Source of the DNA: Pleurotus ostreatus/Saccharomyces cerevisiae fusant
Taxonomy: Eukaryota > Opisthokonta
Assembly (NCBI GenBank): GCA_024196135.1
Contig: JAMQCK010000200.1
Coordinates: forward strand, 1 to 39,725
Length of the DNA: 39,725 nucleotides
Direction: 5' to 3'
The notes beneath the pieces were generated by a model that saw only the letters and a list, made by a program, of their open reading frames with translations, was not told the origin of the DNA and searched no databases. Within the stretch, counting starts at the first letter, position 1. The number at the start of each line of letters is the position of its first letter. Positions 10,874-27,156 of this stretch are shown piece by piece. The position numbers were made by a program, and so were the translations under genes.

Positions 10874-13800
10874 ATGCCTTCGTTCATACAACCTCGGACT
10901 ATACATATTCATGAACACGAGATTATCTCACCAGACGACTGGCCAGAGGAAGTGGGGGTACTTGTCAAAGCGCTAAAGTTGCGGGCGGACGACAGCGCGT
11001 TCCCTGCGATCCCGCCAACCGTGCGTGTGCCGATACTTGACCAAGATGTATGACTGAAACGAAGTTTGCCGCAGGGGACCCCAGAGAGGGAGGAAGCGGA
11101 TGTGCAAGCTCTTAGTGTCGACGGCAGACTCTTGCCTGAACTGGTGGTTTCTGCGCGCGCGGTGTCAAGGAACCTTGCACTCCTGGACCGACTAGGCCAG
11201 TCTCACGTCTCTCATGCAATCACTTGGCCATACGTCCGCACACTCCTAGCAACTATTTGGCCCGATGAGCAGCCAAAGTGAGTGCTGCGAGTCAATTAAT
11301 GTGGCGAGAGCTGACTTCTCCGTCCAGCTATGGAACAACCTTCGTCGTACCCATCGATCCCTGCCACTTTGATGATGCTACTGCACGCTTTATACCCCCC
11401 TACATGCGCGCCGACGCACTTCTGACGACCCGTGTCACTGTGCCGGCGCGTGTCGATGCTGTTGCCGCGGAACCGCCTGGGACCTACACCACCCCGCCTC
11501 CTGGGGACGACCCGCAGCGCGATGACTCGAGCTATCTGCCTACACAACCAGACGAGGGAATTAATGACGACGTGAGCATGCGCGATGCGTCAAGCGAGCG
11601 CTCTGCACGAATGTCTGAATCCAGTGGGCGGGCGCGGGCGAGCAACGAACCGTTGGGTCACGGTTTACGGCGCTCTGACGACAGCTATGCATCGTCGTAC
11701 GCGATGTCCGAGGACCTCTTCGACAGATGCACCGAGGAGAGTTCTGGCGACTCCCCGGGTCAGACGGGGCTTGACGACGTGGTTGATGAGAAGGATGAAG
11801 AATGCGAGCGAGAGCGATCCGCCACGAACATCTCTGAACTGCTTCAGCAACTGCACGAAGAAAGACTTCGACAGGAACGTACGCCTAGCGACAGTGACAG
11901 CTACATGGGCGACTATGGCGGACAGGACGACGGGCAGTCGTACGATGATAACGGGGAATGCGACGATGATGGCGATCCGGCGATTCAGCACATGCAGATC
12001 TTTCCTCACTCCGGGAGCTCTGCCGTTGACCTGGCAATCCTCTGTGCTTCTTCGCCGCAAAAGCTCTATTATGAGATGGCGAGTGCGCTCCTGCAGCGAA
12101 GGGCCATCGACATACTCGAGGCCATGGTGGGCATTGTTTGGGTACCTGGCACATCCCTTCTGCAGTTCGCGTTGGGATGGACCGACATGTCTACGACTGT
12201 AGGCTGCGTCAGTACCCCTACCTTACAGTGATGCGCGACTACTGACGTGTTTGCAGCCTCAGGTTCATATTGCCATAGGTACCGCAGCCGCTCGACCAAG
12301 TCGCGGACTTGCGACCTTCGATATGCGCGTGCCCGACGAGGCGCTGCAGCTGGCCTGCTGCCTCGCCACGCTGCGAGATCTCACGGACGACATCGGGCGG
12401 CGAGCGGTTCAGCATCTTTCCGACTTAGCGTCGCAGGACCCGCGCCTTCGCTGGAGGTTGGACCTTGCTGGTCGCCAACTCTCGGATCCGCATGTGTCCG
12501 CTGTTCGAAGTCATATAGAAGCCTGGCGTGTGGCGGTTGCGCGACACCCAAGGTAAGCGCTCTGTTCTCGGCCCGATATACATTCTCATGTTATCATCAG
12601 CCAATCCGACCAACTTGAGCAATCGATCCGCAAGGCCAACCCTCCCTCGTCTTCGACCGCCGCTTCCTGCTCTCATACAACCACCACCATCGCCACTGAC
12701 GCTGCTGCCGCCTCTGCCCCTTCTGCATCCCCCGTGTCCAGCACCAGGTATGTCGTCTGATCTGATCACGATCTCACTTTCCTCAGCTTATGTACAGCAT
12801 GTCTCAACATCGTCTGAAAGCATCTAGTGCGAATCAGAGCACCTCGACATGGCGCAGTCAAGACATACCCAAGTGCGAACTTCCTGGCGGACATCCTATG
12901 TCAGGATCGGTGCTGACTTTCTTTGCAGACTGGTTTTCAAGAACAATGTTGTGGACTTCCAAGACCGAGCGTTGCGAAAGCGGCCAGAATTAGCGCCCCT
13001 CCTGTAAGATTTCCATCTATCAGTGTTCTTCAGCTCACCATTGGCAGAACTGTGGGCTTCCCCATGCCTTATTCGGCATCGGAGTGCGTCGCACGCCTTA
13101 TTATGTTCGCCACGGATTTGACACCCATCTCAGGTTTGCCGGATTAGCTCCGCAAGTACGGCTGCACAATCTCAGCCCTCTCCAAGTCATGTGCGCGACC
13201 CGCGGCATCATTGAGACCTTCTATCCTCGTTCGCAAGCGGAGGTGGACATGTTTCCTCATCTCGCCTTTCTTGTCCCTTATCTTTCTTACTTTGCACCGG
13301 TAGAGGTGAATTACTCTCACGGCCTGATCTCGAACCTGTACTCAAATCGTTCCTGCAGTTGCCAGAAACCTTACCCACTGTCGCGATTGACAATGACCCC
13401 GAGGTGAGTACTGTACGCAGCAGATCCATCATCATAGGCTCACACGTATCTCAGGTTGATATTCCTTGCGTAAGTTCCTGCGTCGGTCACACCCTGCCTC
13501 CTAACGATTTGCGAGACAGGACATCAATACGGTCGTGCGTATGCTAGCATGACATCACTGAGACGTCTCGTATTGATTTACTTCTTTCCAGATACAGCAC
13601 ATTCGGTCCTACAATCGCTATGTCGCCCGTTACTGGGAGGTTGCTGACGCGGCGGATATTGGAATCTTCTTCCGCGGCAATCATGAGCTTTCCCCAGAAA
13701 CAAAGTCACGTATCCAGTACATGATCATCACTTCGTTGTCCACCCTGATCGACACGGCAAACCTGGCATCAGTACTGGACTGGAATGCACTTCTGGAAGC

Positions 13801-15604
13801 TGAAGGTCGTATGGCGTGTTGGGATCCGTTACACGAGAGATTCCTGCGCGTCATGCTGGCCTCCGTGTTGGCCAATCAGGATCGGCGGTACAATCTCGTT
13901 TTGAGGTGCGCCTCACTGATCAAAGTGCACTGACCTTGTTGCTGACCGTTGTCAGGGCGGAGCATCAGGTCAGGCTCCCAAGAAATATGTCACTGGACAT
14001 AGATGAAGACTCTTTTGCACGCTGGACTTTGGCAAGAAAGCTGCGAGTGGAGGACAGTTTCGAAAAACGTGCTCGAGTTGCGGGGGATTATGTAACGACC
14101 CGGATTACGGCCCTAGCAGGGCGACTTGCTGGTCAAAGCAGTCTTCCGCAAGCTGTTGTAGATGGCTTCAAGGAGGCAGAGAGCGTCTTCGCACTGAGGC
14201 TCTACGAACACGCTCATCGGCAAGTGACACATTTTCACACATGGGAAGGCTTCATCCAGGACAAAGATGCGCGTCTCTCATGTCTGCAGGAAGAACCGGC
14301 TCGGGCAAAGACCGACATCCTCCTAGCCATCAAAATTCCGGACGTCCCGCAGGCCGAGACGTTCCGCCTGATTGTCGAGCCGCGCGAGCAGAAACCACGA
14401 CCTGAACGCCATGTCACCATGAAGCAGCTATTCACGACGGCAGTCAACACAAGCAACCAAGCTGACCCAGCACACCTGGACCCCGCGGGTGGTCTAGGCG
14501 TCCCGGATCTGAAGGACGTTGCTCAAGTGCTAGTGGATGAGGAGTCCTACCGACCTCAGCCCACCATCGAGAAGGACTTCGACACGATGCCCAACGATTC
14601 CACAGAGGTGAATGTCTCGATGATAATCGACATGTTGCAGGACCTTGCTGGTACGTTTTTCGCCCTCGCCTTTCTGCATCTTCTGACCGGTTGATAGATG
14701 ACGATATCATCATCTACCTTGGCGAATATAAGCGCTGGGAAAAGAAGATCACTGCACAATGTGTTGGCCAGGTTTTTATGGATCTCGAAGCAGCGGTGTA
14801 CAAGCTGGCTGCACACGGCATATATCGTTGCCCTGTCTTCGCCATCGCAACGGATGGCCCTGTTGGGATAGTGTATACGGCGTGGGGCGTCGAGCCATCC
14901 GCTTCCGAGGTCAAGGTATGCACCTCTGCTTCTTTTTTGTGCGGTTGTATTGACCTGGTGATAAGCCAAAGAATGGTCCCCCGGTCTACGTCTACATCGC
15001 GTCTCAGAACCCTCCCAAATTCGACATCCGCGTGACCAACCAAGCTATCCAATTTGCGATGTTCCTCCTCCATCTGCGTTACGTCCACGCGCCCGCCGTC
15101 GCCGAGCTCTACGAGAATCAGCGCACCGAGACTCTCAGAAGGTTTAGGGAGACCGACCCTGCGCTCCGGTGGACGCTGGAGCAGCAGCGAGCGGACCTTG
15201 CGCCGGAGCTCAAAGCGTTGAAGGAACGCCAGGCAGCTGCGTTCGGGATCTTGAAGAAGCAAGGCCAGCAGTCATCCACATCTACAGACCGAGTTGCCGA
15301 CGGTGGAGCTGCTGGCGCTCAAACGGGCCAACGATCGTCTCGTGCTTCATCCGCTGTGGCCGCATCGACGAACGCGTCGTTGGGCGGCGAGCTAGCCGCC
15401 ACTCGATCGGGACGTACCACTCGCTCTGCACGGGCACCCTCCGTGGTCCCGCGTGCCCCGCCGGTGGGAAGGTCGAACTCACGAGCATCATCGTCGCAGC
15501 CTGCGGGGGTTGGTCGCGATCGTGCGCCTAGCCGTACCGCGGCAGGTTCGAGCTCCCGCGGCAGGTCCTCGAGCAAGGTCCCTAAGGGTTCGACTGTGGG
15601 GTAA
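10874..15604 (+). CDS. Large multi-exon protein of unknown function
   Basis: Not recognised. Best exon chain: 10874-11020, 11075-11277, 11328-12198, 12257-12552, 12601-12747, 12798-12872, 12929-13003, 13048-13299, 13359-13403, 13455-13469, 13520-13534, 13592-13905, 13956-14650, 14698-14915 and 14972-15604, about 1330 residues. The N-terminal third is acidic and Ser/Asp-rich (SDDSYASSYAMSEDLFD). The middle has a conserved-looking block (ALFGIGVRRTPYYVRHGFD, ETFYPRSQAEVDMFPHLAFL). Near the C-terminus, DDDIIIYLGEYKRWEKKI and CPVFAIATDGPVGIVYTAWG look like a folded domain, with a distant PD-(D/E)XK nuclease flavour that I cannot confirm. The tail is Ser/Arg/Ala-rich, disordered and basic (RSGRTTRSARAPS, SSSRGRSSSK). 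Two neighbouring exons are only 15 bases. The phase does not match across the intron between 13003 and 13048, so that join is wrong, or the gene carries a frameshift. Confidence 0.6.
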
Positions 15605-16000
15605 AAAGGAGATGCTGATGTGTGTTTGTGGTTGGATGGCCGGTCATCGTTGATGCTCTGGTGCTGCTGGAATATGTTCTTGGACGTGGTGCTGTCATGC
15701 TTTACTCTCGTGTTATACTCGTATCGTACCTCGCGCTATCTCTTCTATTACACGTCTTCAATCGTCTTAGTGCGGCGCTGCCTTCTCAGTTGACCGCAAT
15801 ACTGTATGGACATCCCAATCTTGGGTAACGTCGAACCGCGGGCGGAGCAGTACAACGCTGCGTGACATGGTGTACACCGGGTCGGGAAGTCGTAAATGGA
15901 GAGATGCCTAGACAGCTTCGCCAGAGCAATAGATGAGTTCGGTGAGCAGTAAACCTTGAAAATTCATCTGATAGCGCGAATGATATTACAGTGGTACAAC
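15605..16000. terminator. Convergent 3' ends of the unknown gene and SCL1
   Basis: 396 bases between two converging stop codons, so both transcripts end here. An AATGATATT stretch near 15980 is A/T-rich, but no defined polyadenylation signal can be assigned. Confidence 0.4.
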
Positions 16001-17065
16001 CTAGTCGCGTTCAGCGTACGCTAGCAAATGCCGCTCCACCTCAGCCTCGTCCAATACACGCCACAGCCCCTCCTCGCCGTCCGCCGTCGAGCAGATGCCA
16101 ATTTCGATCTCGCCCGGCTTGTAGTCCGTCGCGTGCACTGTTGACATTGCTTCGATGGCCATCTCCAGCACAGCGTCCTTGGAGAGCGAGCGCCCGGCGG
16201 CGGCGGGATCGTCCTGCCCCTGCCCGCTGTTCAGCTTCTTCCACTTCTTCTCGAGGTGGTTCATGGCCTCCTGCTGCTTTTGCCCGGCGGCGGTTGCGTG
16301 GAAGCCGACGAAGTAGCCAGCTGGGTCGAGCTTGAAGACTTGTGGACCGAATTCGGCGTCGATGCCGATGAGGATCATGGCTGAAGCAAGGTCGGTCAGT
16401 CTGGTGTAAGGAGAACGGTGGACCGAGGAGAGGAGCTTGAGGGGACGTACAGATGCCGAGGGGACGCATGGCGGCGCGTTGAGTGTACACCTGGTTGATA
16501 TTGGCGAGGCGACGAGCGAGAGCATCTGGTGTAATCTCGTAGCCGTACTTGTATCGGAACTCAGCGGCTTCGGCACGCGCGCGATATACTTGTGAACGCG
16601 CATCGGCTATGGGGAACTGCGATGAGCGATCGGTCCATGCACGATGGGTAGACAAACGTGCCAATGAGCCCAGTCATGACGCAGCCGATACTGGGTGTAA
16701 TGCTAAAGAGGTGGGTGACGGTAGACGCGTCGAGAAGCTTGTCCTGGGCTGGCGTTAGTGAAGATGTACGGGAAGGTAAAGAGGTAGACGCACAGGTACT
16801 TTGCGCTGGGTGATGACGACGCATGTGTCCTTTCCTCGTACTGCCACGGCGGTGTGTCCGGATCCAGAGATCGCCTTGAAAGCATATTCTGTGCGATTGC
16901 CACATGAAGTGATTGAGCGTTTCGCGAATGATGGAAGGGCACGAACCGACTTGATATAGTCGACCTTCGGGCGAGAAGACGGTGAGGTATCTGAGAAGCA
17001 CGTGTAAGGATGTGGAATCAGCAAGGCGGCAGATGTACAGACCTGTCGTAAGAGGTCCTGGACAT
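16001..17065 (-). CDS. SCL1: 20S proteasome alpha1 subunit (Scl1/PSMA6)
   Basis: Outer-ring (alpha) subunit of the 20S proteasome core. Complement exons 17065-17043, 16990-16947, 16888-16794, 16743-16662, 16606-16451 and 16380-16001 give 259 residues (yeast Scl1 is 252). Family marks are an N-terminal [20 protein letters not shown], then [108 protein letters not shown] and the C-terminal LLAYAERD. Alpha subunits lack the catalytic Thr. The consensus R-H in the N-terminal YDRHxTVFSPEG motif is R-Y here. The fourth intron (16661-16607) needs a GC donor (ATTG then GCACGT) to give the conserved LIADARSQ, so it appears to be a GC-AG intron. Confidence 0.95.
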
Positions 17066-17813
17066 GATGAGCAAGTAGAGGGAGAGATGATGGGCAGGCG
17101 CTGGACGCGCAAGCGAAGCGTTACGCGTGTGTCACAGTCACAGCGACGCGTCTCTCCCTGCAGCTGTCGAGCTTGCTTTCAACCATCATTCATAACTATC
17201 ACATATACTTGGAGCAACATTCCTAGAGCAAGCCAAGTCGGATCATTTACTGTTGGGTGTATACATTTCCGTGCAGCAACGTCGTCTACGGCTCGCCTTC
17301 CGTCTTACCACAGAACCAACCAATTCAGGTCATCCAGGGAATCTACATATGCACATTGTTCAAGGCGGTTTCTGCGCCTTCTCAAACGACTGTGTAGGGT
17401 GTAGCTCCTTCACATCCTCCTCCTCCCTATTGAGTTCACCCTTGCAAGGCAAGTCGAACTATGGCACGTGTGCGATCATGCGACAGAGCAATGGTGATGC
17501 GCGATTTGACTGCCCTTGGGTACTTGTCTCCTCTCATCAGCACGCCCGCGCAGCATGTCTGCAGTTCAGAAAATCCAGCCTCTCTGTTTGAAGACTATGC
17601 GCTCTGGCCTTCGTCGTTTCACCACGTGAAAAGCGCTCCCGCCCAATTTGTTTTAGGCCTCGACCAATCCGGACCAATCCCGCTTGCCGTCTTTGATGGC
17701 ACGAAAACCTCAATATCGAGCCACTCTGGGGATATAGGCGCGTTATAATTCGTAGGTCGTGCACCGGGCTTCCACTGGACCCTCATCCTAACTTTTTCGG
17801 CAACAGCTCGACT
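17066..17813. promoter_or_regulatory. Divergent promoter region of SCL1 and ERG1
   Basis: 748 bases between the two start codons. Near ERG1 there are two CCAAT boxes ten bases apart (17664-17668 and 17674-17678, both in a GACCAATCC context), a third CCAAT near 17643, and a palindromic TCACCACGTGA at 17619-17629 holding an E-box (CACGTG, 17623-17628). Another CACGTG lies near 17464. CCAAT is bound by the HAP complex; bHLH proteins, including the SREBP-type regulators of sterol genes, bind E-boxes and related TCACNNCAC sites. That these sites control ERG1 is inference. Confidence 0.45.
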
Positions 17814-19783
17814 ATGTGGAAGACGGAGTACGACATCATCATCGTCGGCGCAGGCGTTGTAGGCGCAACCCTCGCATACGCGCTCTCCTCTGAGCAGCCG
17901 CACCTTCGTATATGCCTGCTTGAGCGCTCGCTCGCGGAGCCGGACCGCATCGTCGGCGAGCTGCTGCAGCCTGGCGGCGTGCGCAGCCTGGAGAAGCTGG
18001 GCATGAAGGACGCGATCGACAACCTCGACTCCGCGCCGTGCAAGGGTTACTGCGTGATCGACACGCGCGAAGGCCGGAAAGTGCACATCCCATATCCCAA
18101 CGACGCGCGCGGTGCGGGCTTCCACTACGGACGCTTCATTCAGGCGCTGCGCGAGAAGGTGCGCGAGCGTGCGCGTGGGGAGGCGGGGGCTGGCGGCGTG
18201 GACATGCTCGAGGCGACCGTGTCCGAGCTCATTACGCGCGAATTCGAGCCGCATGTGGTGCTCGGCGTGCGCGCGACGCGCAAGGTGGACGGGGAGGACG
18301 TGAAGGAGAGCTTTATGGCGCCGCTGACCGTCATCGCGGACGGCTGTTTCTCGAACTTCCGCACGGCGGTGATGGGGGAGGAGAACTTCGTCAAGCCGAG
18401 TGTGCGGAGTCACTTTGTGGGCCTGGTGGTGCGGGATGCGAAGCTGCCGTACCCGAACCACGGCACAGTGTGCTTGGTGCAGAATCACGGGCCCGTGTTG
18501 CTGTACCAGATCGACAACGGAAACCGGGAGGGCGAAGAGGGAAGGACTGGGACCCGCATGCTGGTGGATGTCTCACAGCCGTTCCCTGAGGATCTCAAGG
18601 TGCGCTGCTATTCGCTAACTTGCGCGGGCATTTACTGACGCGTCTGAAGGAACACATTGCGACTCGAGTTGTTCAGCAGCTTCCCGAAGAGATGCGCGAA
18701 CCCATCATCAACTCCCTCAACGACCCCGATACCCGCATTCGCCGCATGCCCAACTCCTTCCTCCCTCCCGCACCGCAACATGTCTTCCACCTCTCCTCGC
18801 TCCCCTTCCCCCTCTCGCTTCTTAACATACCCTGGTCGCTGCTCTCTCTCCCCTTCTCCGGTTCGAAGAAGGACGAGATCTACATGGAAAAGGACAAGCC
18901 GGCGGTGCATAACGGACGCAAGGAAGGCGTGATGTTGGTCGGCGACTCATACAACATGCGCCATCCCCTGACGGGCGGTGGAATGACGGTGGCGCTACAC
19001 GATGTAGTCATTTTGACGCGGTTGTTGTCGAAGGAGGCCGCGAGGAACAGTAAGTCGTACATTGTGTACCTCCCCCCGGTTGGCTAACTGCCATCTCAGA
19101 GAAAAACGCTTTCGGTGACTGGACCGCCATGAACGAGGTCCTGCGGAAGTGGTACTGGGAGCGCAAGGCACTTGGCAGCACCATCAACGTGCTCAGTGTC
19201 GCGCTCTACGACCTCTTCGGCGCCGAGGGTGAGCGCTTGTTTTGCTTACCTTCAGCCTTTCCTTATCTTCTCATTAGACGAGAACTTGGAGATCCTTCGT
19301 ACGGGGTGCTTCAAGTACTTCGAGTGCGGCGGCAAGTGTGTCTCGGAGCCCGTCAGCATTCTCAGCGGGTATGTGATGAATCGTACTCGCGATGGGCAAT
19401 ATAGCTAATCAGGAGCCCTCAGCATGCTCGAGTCGCCTTTCTTGCTCTTCTACCATTTCTTCTGCGTTGCGTTCTATGCGATCTACATCATGTTCCAGCA
19501 GAACGACGGTCGTTCATTCTTTGGCAAGGTCGCGAAGGCTCTATCGGTGGTGAGTCTAGCCGCTCCTGTGCGCACCAGGGGCAGTGTACTGAAGTTATGC
19601 ATTCAGTTCCACACCGCTGTCGTGGTCTTCGTGCCGCTGATGTGGACGGAGGTGCGCTGCTGGGCACCGACGGCGCTGGCGAACGTGCCGAATGTGCTGC
19701 TGTTTGCCATCATGCTGGCGGGCGTGGCGAAGATGGCGACGTGGCCGACGGCGGGAGCGGCCGTTGAGCCGTTGTCTGTGTGA
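17814..19783 (+). CDS. ERG1: Squalene epoxidase (ergosterol pathway)
   Basis: FAD-dependent monooxygenase that turns squalene into 2,3-oxidosqualene at the ER or lipid droplet; target of allylamines. Exons 17814-18599, 18650-19049, 19100-19228, 19278-19368, 19423-19549 and 19607-19783 give 569 residues. The FAD dinucleotide motif GAGVVG is at residues 12-17; family marks are GELLQPGG, GAGFHYGRFIQALR, VIADGCFSNFR, LVGDSYNMRHPLTGGGMTVA, INVLSVALYDLFGAE and CFKYFECGGKCVSEPVSIL. Two hydrophobic C-terminal segments (LLFYHFFCVAFYAIYIMF and VLLFAIMLAGVA) match the usual membrane anchor. The protein is longer than yeast Erg1 (496) mainly because of a ~50-residue insert between RMPNSFLPPAPQ and EGVMLVGD (about 18776-18925), which may partly be a small in-frame intron. 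The gene sits head-to-head with SCL1. Confidence 0.95.
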
Positions 19784-20109
19784 GCGGATGAGGTTGTGGT
19801 GGATGCGACCCGGCCATGCGCTGACTAGGGGAAGGGAGCGGCGACTCCCTCAGACGAAGAAACTATCTACAGTATGAACCTAATGCATAATGCATGCTCG
19901 AGTATACCAGGAATATTAACATATGAATGTCTTCTTGCAAGTCACCTTCCCCCACATTTGTTGCGAGGCAAAGGAGCGTCATCGACGTTCGCGGATGATC
20001 GGCCCGTGAGATCCGTACCCAAGTCAATGATCCCGTGCAAATTGAGCGCTTAGCTCGCGCGTACCGCGAGCGCGTCAGTCCCCCTGACTGTTGTCCGTCT
20101 GCGAGCACG
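19784..20109. promoter_or_regulatory. Intergenic: ERG1 3' end and RPC1 promoter
   Basis: 326 bases between two plus-strand genes. An A/T-rich stretch at 19865-19925 may be ERG1 3'-UTR; the rest must serve RPC1 transcription. No defined motif was recognised. Confidence 0.4.
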
Positions 20110-25181
<5,072 letters not shown>

Positions 25182-25344
25182 TCCCGTTTTCACGTTGGGA
25201 TTGAATATGGTGTTTTGCGTATGTTGTACTCGAACTTCCATCACATGTATGTAATCTATATCAAGCTTTCAAGCCTGTCTGTATCACGGATCCGTGACTG
25301 ATAATGTGTGCTCCCCGGTAGTATAGGTTCATTGCAGTCCTACC
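25182..25344. terminator. Convergent 3' ends of RPC1 and the first UbiA gene
   Basis: Only 163 bases separate the converging stop codons, so the two 3'-UTRs must be short or overlap. Nothing else was identified. Confidence 0.4.
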
Positions 25345-26545
25345 TCAGATCACTGGCCGGAGACGGTGGAAGAGTGGCAGAGCCAGGCAAGCAGTAAACC
25401 ACATCTGGGCAGTCGTCAGTCGCGCACGCAGCCGCAGTCGATACTGCTTGTTACTAACATTGTACCACCAGCACGCTTCGTGGTCTTTATCCTGAGAGTT
25501 ACTTTTCACGAAGGAGCAAGCCGTATATCCCGCAAGGCCGTACAGCACCAGCGCGGCCCCAGCAGGCAGATCCCAGAAGGCGACGAGAATGGTGGACCAG
25601 GTTAGAAGGAGTATGCCGATGCCCCATCGCGCCAGCGCTCGAGGAAGGAGCATCGGCAATGTCTTGCGCCCTATGACTGCGTCGCCAGCCATGTCGCGGA
25701 AATCTTGGGCGTGGAGCTAGAGAGCTGGTGAGGCCTGATGCAAAGCGATGTAAGCATTCATGGATGCTTACAGTCGTAGCTTGGATGAGCACTGTCAGTA
25801 TGACCGCGTGCATTGAGGTCAAGGAGAGCGGACGATCGTGATCTATAACGGTTGATTAAAGCGTGCCACCAATGCAGGCCACTCACCGAAACAGGCTACG
25901 ACGCCGGAGCACAATATGCCGATACAGACAGCAATGATACCGGACTTCGTTATCCAAAAGCTCGAAAGATTTCCGTCGTTGTACATCGTAATCAAGACGA
26001 AGAAACTCGCGCTGTGGACAAGTAGACCGCGGCGCATGCTGTCAAGGAGCGAAGCGACGGTGAGAACAATATGAAGACGTTGGGAGGTTTGAACGCTGAT
26101 ACGTCCTGCAGCAATAGGACGGTGTGGCTTGGACAGGCGATCCTCCTCCAGTCCGGTTATCTGGATTGAGATTGTCTACAGGGCGTGCATGAGTGATTGG
26201 CGTCCTTACCTGGTTCCGAACCTATCAAGCACACGCCTTAGTATTGGGAGCAAGACAAGTACAACTGTGACTTACATCGAAGGCGAGAAGATGGAGTATC
26301 ACCCAGATGAGTCCCTCGAGAAAGGCGTGGGCTTCGGGGACACCAATGAGGCTGATGCCCAAGGACATCTATTACTTGTTGAGCTCGTATCTGTGCGATC
26401 CATGGAAGCAACTTACGGTGGGCAGGATCACGGTGCCGATGTCTGACTTCAAGAAGAGAAACATCGTGTAGGCGAAAGCGGCGATGTTGGCTGACTGACG
26501 GCGAACGAACCGCATGTATTGGACAACACGGCGAGTCGAGGACAT
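25345..26545 (-). CDS. UbiA-family membrane prenyltransferase or cyclase, copy A
   Basis: Integral membrane enzyme of the UbiA superfamily, which moves or cyclises prenyl diphosphates with Mg. Complement exons 26545-26417, 26368-26276, 26221-26210 (12 bases), 26160-25887, 25842-25772, 25716-25459 and 25404-25345 give 298 residues, a full-length size. First motif: NQITGLEEDRLSKPHRP (residues 77-93), an NQxxGxxxD version of the usual Asp-rich motif, with G where many members have Asp. Second motif: HAQDFRDMAGDAVIGRKTLP (from 195), the DxxDxxGD pattern. YNDGN, YTMFLFLKSD and WWYN-MWFTACL are shared with copy B. Repeated hydrophobic stretches (LIWVILHLLAF, IIAVCIGILCSGVVACF, HAVILTVLIQ, LLLTWSTILVAF) fit a many-helix membrane protein. 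Substrate unknown; aromatic prenyl transfer and UbiA-type terpene cyclisation are both possible. Confidence 0.88.
26210..26221 (-). other. 12-base microexon of UbiA copy A
   Basis: Encodes V-R-N-Q, including the Asn-Gln of the first catalytic motif. It is bounded by a TAG acceptor (intron 26275-26222, donor GTAAGT) and a GTAAGG donor (intron 26209-26161), and reads in phase between LLAFD and ITGLEED. Without it the enzyme would lose the NQ pair but stay in frame. Confidence 0.8.
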
Positions 26546-27156
26546 TGAGCGTGTGGAACGCAAGGTCACTAGACGGGAAAATATGAGTCTATGAAGAATG
26601 GGCGGGCAGTTGGGAGACTTACGAACAACTATCGGTCAGTCGTTATATAGTGATACATCGGGCAGAGACGTCCTCGTCGTTGGCTATTCGATTTCCTCGA
26701 GCGAACGTGAATACGAGACCCGGAGCTTCGGGAGAGCGTACTCACCGACCTGTTCTCGCAGACGTTCAGATTGACCGAAGCCCTGGCGTCGACCGCTGTT
26801 TCCCGACGTCAAGCGTAGATTTGGCAAGCGTGCGCATCGAAATAGTATCAAGACGGCTGGCATTGCCTGACGAGTTCGCATGGTTAGCGTACAACGGAAG
26901 TTGAACGGTATTGACCCGCCATATCGTCGAACGGACCGTCCGAGGACCCAAGAAAGAAGCCATGGACGATCTCGGAGGCAGAAAGTGGGCGGGTTCATTT
27001 TACCGACTAAACTTGACGAGGTAAGCCCGATACTAGTCTCGAGTCGTTGCACCACGGCACGCAGTCAGGAAACGTGGTTGCCCACAAGCTATTTGTGTTC
27101 TTTGCAAACTGAAACATCTACCTCTAAGCGGGTCGCATACCGTCTCGTAAAGATAT
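26546..27156. promoter_or_regulatory. Intergenic between the two UbiA genes
   Basis: 611 bases holding the promoter of copy A and the 3' end of copy B, both on the minus strand. Open frames here on either strand show no known domain. Confidence 0.4.
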
